Part shown: positions 54,793 through 64,000 of the stretch, in pieces
How positions within the stretch are numbered: position 1 is the first letter of the stretch
Layout of the letters: every line of letters begins with the position of its first letter
Assembly (NCBI GenBank): GCA_963377175.1
Contig: CAUJNA010003779.1
Span: forward strand, 272,891-336,890
DNA: 64,000 nucleotides
Source of the DNA: Effrenium voratum
Taxonomy: Eukaryota > Sar > Dinophyceae > Suessiales > Symbiodiniaceae
Direction of reading: 5' to 3'
The notes under the pieces: model-generated
What the model was told of the DNA's origin: nothing
Seen by the model: the letters and a program-made list of their open reading frames with translations, nothing else
The model's database searches: none
Made by a program: the position numbers and the translations under genes

Positions 54793-57289
54793 GTTTTGCT
54801 TCTTTTCCTTCTTCCCTTGACTCCTTTGGCCCTGAAAACTCGGTCGCGGCTTAGAAAAACGATGGCCCCTTAGATGGAAAGACCAAGACCTGCCGTAACC
54901 CACCCCACATCCAATTCGAGGGGGCCATTCCTAACCAATGATCAAAGGTTTGAGCATCCAGAAGTGTTGTGACTCACATGCTGGCAAATCAGACTTCTCC
55001 GGTTGCTGGCTCCTTTGCAGGGTTCCTCAAAAAACGTCTAGGGATATGCATGTTTGTTCCAACCCATTGCCCATTGCCATTTGAGGCACCTTTGGTTGGC
55101 TATTAGGCCATGAGTTCTTGGGGCTACAAGGCATGGTTGCAACCCAGCCCCCCGAATGACAAGCATAGTTATGGGAATTACAATCCTACTCGGGTTTGCC
55201 TCATCAGGATTGGTTGGTTCCCACGCACGCACGCGCACACATAGACGCAGACGCAGATGCACACGCAAGCGCAGACGCACACGCCCACTCACACAGGCAC
55301 GAAAACGCACACACGCACGCACATACGCTCGCAACACACACACACAAATCAAAATGTGGGGTTTCCCCTGCAACAAAACAACGCCCACTTGCCATGCCCG
55401 GAGCTTACTCTCCAAGCAGGGTTTGTTCGGATGGCCTCTCGTGTTCGGCGACCGCAGGATGTGCGCAGCAAATTCCCCCTGCCTGGGACGTGCGCAGGTT
55501 TTACGGCCCGTTTGCGCTTGGTGGACTATGTGGGCTTGTCTCCAACTCGGGGACCCAACTGATTGATTTCATTGTAGGTTTTCCTACCGGAATGCAGGCC
55601 CTCATTTTGGACTTTATACTCCCCATGGAAGGACTTTTGTAGACCTACAGTGTACATATGATGTCCCTAAACAGACTTCCAAGAAGCGAAGTCATATTAC
55701 CCATTGTGGAGTTCCAGAAGTTATGATGGACATGATTCCAACGCAGGAATTAGTAATATGTAAACTTGTGTCCAAACAGCATGGTGCCTGTTGATAGACT
55801 CTAGGGTCCCCTTCAAATATTGGACCAAACAAAGTGTATTAGGATGAAGATCACACATCGTTAAAAGACACGTACCAGACAAGATAGGCAATGTTATAAG
55901 CATGAAAGCTGTACTCTAGAAAGCAACATTTCAAAAATGGGATAGTCTTTAGTACTTGTTTTTTGTCTCAGCTTTGGAGTTGTTGTCCAAAGTCAAGAGA
56001 CGTAAGACATGAACATGCTTTTTTTCTCCAGCGCTTGAAGGTGATTAAATTCACACAAGAAGTTGATAATGGTGCATAGCACTTCTGACAGTTAAGAACA
56101 TATTAGGAACTTTTGTGAAGGTAGTGAACGACATCATATACTTAAAATAAGCATCATAATCTGACAATCTATACACTTGCCGGTAAATTATTTGTCTTTG
56201 TTTCAGTTTTATGAGTCTTGTCTATCTCTTTTCCTTTTTTTTTGCTGAGCTTATGGGATACACATCATGACCAACGCTAAACGCTAGGCTGCCAAAGGCT
56301 GGACGTCATCCAAGTTGTCAGGGTCTTGTGTCAGCTTACGAACGCTTCCAACGAGTGAAGGGAAGCGAGCGGGAGCCAATGGCGAGGGAGACGCATGCAA
56401 CGACGCAGAAACTCAGAATTCTAAGTCTTGATTCTTTGTTGACTCTATTTTTTTCGCTCACTTCTCAAGCTAATTTCATTCCTTTTTTATTCCTCTTTCA
56501 TGGATGAAGACATGTAGATGAGGGACAGAGGAATAGCAGCATCTCTTTCGCATGATCAATTCCCAAATATGCGGGAGCTTTAGAATGCGAATTGATATTG
56601 GCAAAGGACAGGGAGCCAAGAAGATAGAACTGGCTGGATGAAGGGAGGGAGCGGGGAGCAAATTAATTCACGCTCTCGTCCGACCTGTACAGATAACGCC
56701 TTTGCTTGCTGCAAAATTAAGAATAAGCACAATCAATGCAAATCCAAACCGAACATAGCATACCACAATCGAGCCACTATATCTAGAGGTAAACCACGCT
56801 ATTTTCCCCGTAGGTCTTGAGGTAAACTTTTACTCCAAGCTTGCTTCTGGGTACTAACGTGCAATGTTTCTTAGACTTCCAGCCTTTCCCATCTTCCAGG
56901 AACATGTGCATCCATTGGTGTCAAACTGTTTGGGCACGGCTCACTACCCACCCTGATTGGTGGGGATTGACTTCTTCCAGGGACGAGGGGCTTTTAGTCA
57001 GCGTCATGTCAACATTGGCAGGATGACAGAGTCAACTTTTTGAAGAACTTCGCATCCGTTAAGGGTCAAGCTTCTTTTGGGTCCCAAGAGAACATTTCGA
57101 ACGGGTCCCCAAACCACTGTGCGGATGGCTTTCCTGTCACTTCAATGGACTAAGCTTTGGGCCTGTCTATCCTGAGTTTTCTTCTGGAGTGAAGTTTCTG
57201 GGGGACATAGATTATAGATTGTAAGAGCCCCCATCCATACTTGTTTTTTGGATTTTGAACATACTTGGCCTATCAAACACTTCTGTCAG
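54793..57289. other. low-copy region with an AT-rich stretch, no gene recognised
   Basis: A CA/CG-type dinucleotide tract lies at 55224-55350 (CACGCACGCGCACACA and similar). About 55640-56860 is clearly more AT-rich than the rest of the window and has no frame above 61 residues. It may be intron. The last bases before 57290 are an acceptor-like ACACTTCTGTCAG. Confidence 0.45.
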
Positions 57290-57404
57290 GTACCACTTCC
57301 GCTTCAAGATGCGCTGGGGCCCGGAGCCGCTGCAAGTGGCCTGGATGGACGTGACCAACGAGAGCGCGGCGGTGCCCTACTTCGACGGCAAGGTGGTCGC
57401 CAAG
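57290..57404 (+). CDS. candidate internal exon with GC donor
   Basis: A GC-rich 115-base segment in AT-richer surroundings. It follows CTTCTGTCAG with an AG|G junction and ends CCAAG|GCGAGG, a GC-type donor of the kind common in dinoflagellate introns. It reads YHFRFKMRWGPEPLQVAWMD and continues to FDGKVVAK. No family recognised. A segment at about 59936-60055 (LEPPEVVRVSWDAQAG...) has similar flavour and may belong to the same gene. Confidence 0.5.
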
Positions 57405-57496
57405 GCGAGGCTTGGGATGGGGCATCGTTTTTTTTTGTTTCTTCTTTTTCTTGTTGGTGGAGAAGGAAAACATCGGCTCCCCGCAAAAAGAGAAAA

Positions 57497-58100
57497 GCCT
57501 GACAGAGGTCACTTCAGGGGGTTTTGCTTGGGGCGTTCGGGGGGGTGCTGTTGGAGGTGCTTGTGTGCAAGCACTGCTATCTGGGGTCTATGCTGGCCGG
57601 CTCCCGCAAAAAGAGAGAAGCCTGACAGAGGTCACTTCAGGGGGTTTTGCTTGGGGCGTTCGGGGGGGTGCTGTTGGAGGTGCTTGTGTGCAAGCACTGC
57701 TATCTGGGGTCTATGCTGGCCGGCTCCCGCAAAAAGAGAGAAGCCTGACAGAGGTCACTTCAGGGGGTTTTGCTTGGGGCGTTCGGGGGGGTGCTGTTGG
57801 AGGTGCTTGTGTGCAAGCACTGCTATCTGGGGTCTATGCTGGCCGGCTCCCGCAAAAAGAGAGAAGCCTGACAGAGGTCACTTCAGGGGTTTTGCTTCTA
57901 TCTGGGGTCTATGCTGGCCGGCTCCCGCAAAAGAAAGAAGCCTGACAGAGGGTCACTTCAAGTGGTTTTGCTTGGGGCGTTCGGGGGGGTGCTGTTGGAG
58001 GTGCTTGTGTGCAAGCACTGCTATCTGGGGTCTATGCTGGCCGGCTCCCGCAAAAGAAAGAAGCCTGACAGAGGGTCACTTCAAGCGAGTCTCCCGGGGG
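57497..58100 (+). repeat. 123-bp tandem repeat
   Basis: Units begin GCCTGACAGAGGTCACTTCA at 57497, 57620, 57743, 57866, 57940 and 58063. The spacing is exactly 123, except for the fourth unit, which has lost 49 bases. The first three units are nearly identical. Because 123 is 41 codons, a frame runs through the array, but it is probably intronic, downstream of the donor at 57405. Confidence 0.95.
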
Positions 58101-58430
58101 TGCAGCCCAGGTGCACTCGCATCCTGGTGGGAGAAAAAGACCTTTCTGTTATACCAAAGTGGTTGGTTCCCACTTCAGTGGAGGGTATTACAGCAAAGGC
58201 ATTCCCCAAAGCCCGATTTCCCACGCATGGGAGGGTTGACACGTGGTCAACCTTGTGGAGACCCCTCGTGACAGGGTCCCAAAAAGGGGCTGCTGCTCAA
58301 GTTCGTCCACTGTGCCACTGGAAGGCCTTTTGCAATAATTGTTATCCTTGAGGTTCCATGGTGCGGCGCCAAATAGGAAGCGCTGTTGTTTTTGGCTCGG
58401 GCTCGGCAGGGCTTGGGAATGCTTGCTACA
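58101..58430. other. spacer, nothing recognised
   Basis: Low-copy sequence between two arrays. No frame or motif is convincing. Confidence 0.4.
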
Positions 58431-59335
58431 GCTCAAACTTGGTTTCTGTTTCGAGCAAGGCTCAGCAACTCTCAGTAGGACATGCTTGGTACACAGAATT
58501 GATCCTGCGTGCTGCTGAGTGTTGCTGAGTAGTTGGAACCCTACGATCCCTATGTTTCTATTCTGATCTGCTGCGCGGGCATTTTGTGCGCGCACTGAAC
58601 ACCGTTGGATTCAACATCAGCGGCGCTCGCACTCGCGACGCTCAATGACAACCTAAACAGCACATGTTGGGGTCCCAGACTCAGTGCGTGCTCGGTAACT
58701 CTCAGTACCACTCACTCACCACCGAAAGCCGCACATGTGGGGTCCCACACTCAGTAGGGATACAGTAACACGCAGTAGCACTCAATCACAACCTAATACA
58801 GGGCATTGTGGGGTGACAGACACACTCAGTTGACTCAATCACATTTTGGGGTCCCAGATTCAGTAAGCACTCGGTAGCACTCAGTACCACTCAATCACCA
58901 CCAAATCAGCACATGTTGGGTTTCAGACTCAGTAAGCACCCAGTCACACTCAGTATCACTCAGTAACTGTCAGAAACAGTCTGGAACACTCACAACCAAA
59001 TACGGGGCATTTTGGGGTGATAGAGTCGGAAAGCACTCAAAAACACTCAGCATAACTCAGCCTAAAACACACTTTGTTGGGTCGCAGATTCAGTAAGCAC
59101 TCAGTAACGCTCAGTACCACTCAGCCATGACCAAAATCAGCACATGTTGGGTCCCAGACTCAGTAAGCACTTAGTAACACTCGGTATCACTCCACTCCGC
59201 AACGCTCAATCACAACCCAACGCCACAGCAGAAGTTGGGGCCCAAAGCTGCACATTCGGGAGTGCTAGACTTTACAAGCACTCGGTCCGGCAAGCGCTCA
59301 GTAACACTCAGTGACACTCAATCACAACCTAACAC
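58430..59335. repeat. degenerate CACTCAGTA minisatellite
   Basis: Nested repeat: short words CACTCAGTAA / CACTCGGTAG / CACTCAATCA grouped into units of about 70-110 bases separated by CACATGTTGGGGTCCCAGAC. Diverged, with a variable number of short words per unit. Confidence 0.9.
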
Positions 59336-62300
59336 GTGCCAAATTCCTTGCTGGGCTCAGTAGTGAGTCTTTCTCAGATGATTGGCATTTGTGGGCATCA
59401 AAGGACGTGTAGGAAGCAAATCCCTCAGGATGTCGTCAAAAGCCACCTCCTTTACAAGGATGTGGTTTCGTTCCTATGGTTTTTGGGCCGTTTTTTTGGA
59501 TTGGCCCATAGTCAATGCAAGCCCTGGATTACTAAAGCCCAGGTTAGATCGGGTTGTTCGTCATTAGGCTAAGACACTTTGCACCCGGAGTGAACATTGA
59601 TTTGTATAAAGCTGCCTAGGAACGAACGCCATCCATGTTGCCAGGGCACTTGTGGGGAGGACCACTTTACTTTCGGAGCCGTTTTTCCTTTTTTTGTGGG
59701 CTGGAACTCCGGGGTTGGCCAGATTGCTTGGGAAAAAGGGAGGGACCAGAGGTCACGTCCTTTCCTGCTTTGGACCCAAAGGGGCCTGTTGGATTTTTTT
59801 GTTGGGTTCCAAGAAAAAGCGTTGCGCTCGGGGCCATGCTATGAATTTTGTTGGGCAATCCCCGGAAAAGTGGCCGAAGGAGATATACAACCCTATCGAC
59901 GTGATGCCCACCAAAGGGTCCATAAAATCACAGCCACTGCGGGTCAGCTGGAGCCTCCAGAGGTGGTGCGAGTTAGCTGGGATGCGCAGGCAGGGAGAGG
60001 AGAGACAGGGTCCCTGCGCATGGCTTGCACATTCCAATGGCAAGATACTTCTTGACTCACGAGTGCACGCGGCGCGTGCGGATTACCTGGGTAGCCTCCC
60101 GCGCAGCCTTCCCACATGTTGCCACGGGAGATACTTGGCTTTGAGTGCGACCCGCTGCACTCCACAGGCGGTTCTGAGAGGTTCTCTTTTCTGTCGATTT
60201 GCTTTCCTGTTCATATAATTCGCTCCTGGCGCGAATCGGTTCACTGCGTGCGCCAGCATTTACCACTTCAAGCTCCGAAGGATGATTTGTACAGAGAGGT
60301 GGTTCTCGAAAGTGGATCCCCTTTGTGAGATAGGTTCCAGCGCATCCCCAATAAATTGACCAGCACGGCGTAGGTCAAGGGACGAATGAACGGGTTCTAT
60401 CAACGGGTTCCGATCGAGTGCACTAAAGCAGAATCATGATCATAGAATCCCATGTGATACGCGGGCAAGCCGCTTGCCCAATTTTTCGACGTGCTTCTTC
60501 TCTTCCCATTTTGAAACGAAGTGAACCGATTCCTATGCCCACCACCCAAGCTGGAGAGCTAGAATCACGGCTAGCAGGCATGGGGCACGCACCGAACCAA
60601 CCGGTGCTTAAGAGCTGGAGCTACTCTCACGCAGAAACAGACCCATTCAGGTTCATTTCTGGGTGGTTCAATCAGCGTTTGGCTGGCGAGGGTGATATTC
60701 CCCTGTTGTTCTTCATGGCCTTTACGCCATTATTGCGTTTCCCTTGGTGACCACCCAAAAAGGAAGATATAAGGAACCCTGAGGATCAAAACGAAGAGGT
60801 TTCCTAAGTCTAAGGAACCCCACGCCTTCAAGCGCGCATCTTGTCCCAGGCAGCCCCGAGCGCCAATGGAACTGCCAAGGCAGACGGCTCACGTCCAGAT
60901 GGCCCCATGTCGCCCGCTTGGGTCCCAAAAATATCCCAAATGGGTAGACATCTTTATCAGGTTTTGATGCAGGTTTCCTCTTAAATGGGACACTGCCGCG
61001 CTGGTTGGCTTGCCGTGGAAGTGCACAACCCTTCACAAAGCTTTAAGCAACACAATGCAGGGTTTTTGGTGCACCACCAACCCAGCTCAACCGAGTCCTT
61101 GGAACGTTTGGGTGACTTTTCTGATGCGGCAGATCCCCTGATTTGCTTGCAAGTGAACTAAGTACAACCCGTGGTCAATGGTGAGGCTTCCCTTTTTTTT
61201 TTTGTTTGCCTTGCAACCACTTCATGGCCCACAGTTTTAGACCCGCAGATCAAGAGGTATTTTCCTCAGCATCCTTTCTGCAACCTGTTCACAGATTGTG
61301 GCTAAGCGTGTGTCTGCAGTTTCAATGGGTTTGTCTCGAAACTGACCCGTGTGGCTGTGGGTCAAAACCAATGGTACCATTTTGGGGTAGGTGAATTCAC
61401 CACCCATGCTAGTCTATTTTAGTGAGGATTGGGATGTTTGACCCATGGCCATGTCCAGAAAAGCCTCCAAAAGGCGCCGTCAAAAAGGTACCCAACGGTT
61501 TTCAGACTGACTCGCGTTGAGATCGGCACCGTGAGGCGCCGGCTGCTGCCAAGGCAGCTGATGTGCTTTCCTTCGACAGCCCAGGTGCGGAGTGGAGTGG
61601 AGGCGATGACTCACGGCCTAAGTTCCTCGACCTTTGGCTTTTTGGAAGACTATCTTAGCGGCGAAAAAAGCATTCAGACTTCTTTTGGCCATCCACTCAA
61701 GTCGGGGGACAAGTTTGCGAATGAGAGCGATTCGCAAACCTGAATCTTGCAAGTACAGGAACAGGGGATTCCGATAATATCCCGCAAATTCAATTTACCA
61801 TGGTTTCGCGGATGAAGCATTTACCATGGAATCCCAAAAGAGCGGAGCTTGTTTCGGCCATGTATTCCTTTAGTATTCGGGGGGTGCGCTCTTTGTGCAC
61901 AGGCCTCGCGTAGGCAAATCTGGGGACAGGGCTGCGTGCAGTTCGCGTGGGCAATTAAAAACAAACACATGCGTTGGCATCGCGTAGGCGTGTCTTGACA
62001 TTGGAGCTGAGTGACCCGGATGTTTCTAGGCTTAGGCCTCCGTGTAGCTCGCTACAGGGCTAGAGATGGCTAATGAACCGATGCACCCGCCAAGCAACGG
62101 ATAGCCATAATTTCATCGATTGCGCGAAAGAACTTGCCTTTCTCGAAACTCATTCCAGCGTGGGACCTCGATCCAGGTTGGCGAAATTCCATCGGCATTC
62201 TATCGGGGAGTTGGACATCTGCATGAAGTTGTTTTCAATGTTCACGCTGTCAGTAAGGCGCCAAGCCGCCAAGAAATGCCGTTGGGTGTTCGCTCATGCA

Positions 62301-62420
62301 CCGTCTCGTTTGCACGTATAGTACCTTTTAGGCCGATATGTGGCGCCTATTGTTTGGTGCTTCTTCGGATGACAAGAGGGGCTGAATGGAGCTGCAAAAA
62401 GCTGCTTTTTAGTTTTTGTT
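59336..62420. other. low-copy region with weak exon candidates
   Basis: 59936-60055 plus (to TGA) reads as a plausible short exon (RVSWDAQAGRGETGSLRMAC). 60116-60328 and 61429-61743 have short protein-like stretches. None has a recognised family or a confirmed splice pattern. No repeats of note. Confidence 0.35.
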
Positions 62421-62934
62421 TTTCCCCCCCGCGAAAGCATGGCGAAGGGTTCTTCCCCTGGGTTCGCTTGAGTTGTTCTCATGAGAGTCATTGCAAGGCG
62501 TCATTGCAAAGAATCATCATCATGAAAGTCATTGCAAGGAGTCATTGCAAGGAGTCATTTCATGAAAGTCATTGCAAGGAGTCATTGCAAGGAGGCGTTG
62601 CAAGGAGTCATTGCAAGGAGTCATTGCAAGGAGTCATTGCAAGGAGTCATTGCAAGGAGTCATTGCAAGGAGTCATTGCAAGGAGTCATGAGAGTCATTG
62701 CAGGTTGCAAGGAGCCAAGTGCATGGAGTCAAGTGCAAGTTGCAAGTGCACGGAGTTAATTACAAGTTGCAAGTGCAAGGAGTCAAGTGCAAGGGGCATG
62801 GAGTCAAGTGCAACTTGCAAGTGCAAGGAATCAAGTGCAAGTTGCAAGTGCAAGGAGTCAAGTGCAATTGACTTGCGAGGAGTTAAATCTCTTCTTAGGG
62901 CGGCGGGGTAGTGCCGACGACGCTCTACGAAAAT

Positions 62935-63365
62935 CGACCCTCTGCGGGGATTGGCGTGGTCGAGGTGCAAAAACTCGAGGTTTTTTGCGATTTTGGTTTG
63001 GCCCGCGCGACCCTCTGCGAGGATTGGCGTGGTCGAGGTACAAAAGCTCGAGGTTTTTTGCGATTTTGTTTGGGCCCGCGCGACCCTCTCGGGGATCGGC
63101 GTGATCGGCGTGGTCGAGGTGCAAAAACTCGAGGTTTTTTGCGATTTTGTTTTGGCTTGCGCGACCCTTTGCGGGGATCGGCGTGGTTGAGGTGCAAAAG
63201 CTCGAGGTTTTTTGCGATTTTGTTTTGTGGCTCGCGCGACCCTTTGCGGGGATCGGCGTGGTCGAGGTGCAAAAGCTCGAGGTTTTTTGCAATTTTGTTT
63301 TGGCTCGCGCGACGCTCTGCGGGGACCGGCGTGGTCGAGGTGCAAAAACTCGAGCTTTTTTTTGA
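62935..63365 (+). repeat. 75-bp units with a CTCGAG palindrome (C3)
   Basis: Each unit has GCGACCCTCTGCGGGGATCG, GCGTGGTCGAGGTGC and GCAAAAACTCGAGG followed by TTTTTTGC. The last two together make a near-palindrome centred on CTCGAG. Confidence 0.92.
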
Positions 63366-63389
63366 CTTTTGTTGTTCGAACTGGTCCTC

Positions 63390-63465
63390 GGGAGTTGTCT
63401 CGTGGTTCGCGCGCCGGCTCCCGCAACCGGCAGGTCGCGCGTTCGATTTCCCCCTGGTGCGCGGG
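63390..63465 (+). other. tRNA-like segment in C3
   Basis: GTTGTCTCGTGGTTCG and CGTTCGATTTCCCC with an anticodon-like arm GCCGG/CCGGC. More diverged than in C1 and C2. Confidence 0.45.
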
Positions 63466-64000
63466 CGGGCTTCGCAAGCTGCGCGGAGCAACTTGCATAG
63501 AGCAACTTGCGCAGAGCAACTTGCGCAGAGCAAGTTGCACAGACCAGTTTGCCAGAGCAACTTGCGCAGAGCAACTTGCACAGACCAGTTTGCGCAGAGC
63601 ACCTTGCCCAGAGCAGCTCGCGCAGAGCAACTTACGCAGAGCAACTTGCACAGAGCAACTTGCGCAGCAGCTTGCACAGAGCAACTTGCAGAGAGCAACT
63701 TGCACAGCACAACTTGCACAGAGCAACTTGTACAGAGACATTTGCACAGAGTCAGTTGCACAGAGCTTCTTGCACAGAGCAACTTGCACAAAGCAACTTG
63801 TACAGAGACATTTGCACAGAGTCAGTTGCACAGAGCTTCTTGCACAGAGCAGCTTGCGCAAAGCAACTTGCGCAGAGCAACTTGCGCAGAGCAACTTGCG
63901 CAGAGCAAGTTGCGCAGAGCAACTTGCACAGAGCAACTTGCACAGAGCAACTTGTACAGAGACATTTGCACAGAGTCAGTTGCACAGAGCTTCTTGCGCA

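Larger units (their letters stand above)
62420..64000 (+). mobile_element. composite repeat element C, copy 3 (cut by window end)
   Basis: Order: border TTTTTCCCCCCCCGCGAAAG and GCGAAGGGTTCTTCC (62418-62455), 13-bp GTCATTGCAAGGA minisatellite (62485-62700) passing into AAGTGCAAGTTGCAAGTGCA (to 62875), six to seven 75-bp units (62935-63365), tRNA-like segment (63390-63465), then the 14-bp GCAACTTGCRCAGA array from 63475 to the right edge. The same module order as C2, with much longer arrays. Confidence 0.75.

Overview
This window looks like nuclear DNA of a dinoflagellate. The clearest pointers are a 15-base match to the conserved 3' half of the dinoflagellate spliced leader (19230-19244), directly upstream of a Ty1/copia-type gag relic of the kind common in Symbiodiniaceae. 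Also consistent are sparse, scattered candidate exons with AG|G acceptors, one with a GC donor, and an extreme load of satellites and duplications. There are no operons, rRNA genes, canonical tRNA genes or CRISPR arrays. Most long reading frames are simple repeats that happen to lack stops.

Layout. 2-1195: the 3' part of a LINE-like polyprotein with an RNase H domain. 1652-4328 and 6224-8899: duplicated unit A, each copy carrying an intact 382-codon P-loop NTPase gene. 8901-19192 and 43911-54792: duplicated unit B, the largest structure here. The B copies differ by large indels: a 3-kb homopurine/homopyrimidine block only in B1 (10892-13910), a TIR/TSD-bounded element only in B2 (47340-48215), and a 112-bp minisatellite with one unit in B1 and about 28 in B2. 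19221-22523: a mosaic of a spliced-leader relic, a copia gag pseudogene, three tandem hairpins and a broken reading frame resembling a double-jelly-roll major capsid protein of the polinton-like/adintovirus kind, which runs in frame into unrelated sequence. 22560-25069: two families of diverged direct repeats.

Three copies of a composite repeat element (C1 25068-26680 minus, C2 about 30500-31489 plus, C3 about 62420 to beyond the window end, plus) share borders, several minisatellite modules and an internal tRNA-like segment. I do not recognise this element. 37540-42370 is a 4.8-kb ATGT/AATGT microsatellite. The remainder is low-copy sequence with a few candidate exons (31604-32052, 42463-42714, 57290-57404, around 59936-60055) and further tandem arrays.

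Functionally, only the two NTPase genes look intact. The rest is mobile-element debris, virus-like debris, possible single exons and repeats. The value of the window is that paralogous copies (A1/A2, B1/B2, C1/C2/C3) act as internal controls and show how inserts and arrays arose. All comparisons were made by eye. No database search or alignment program was run.
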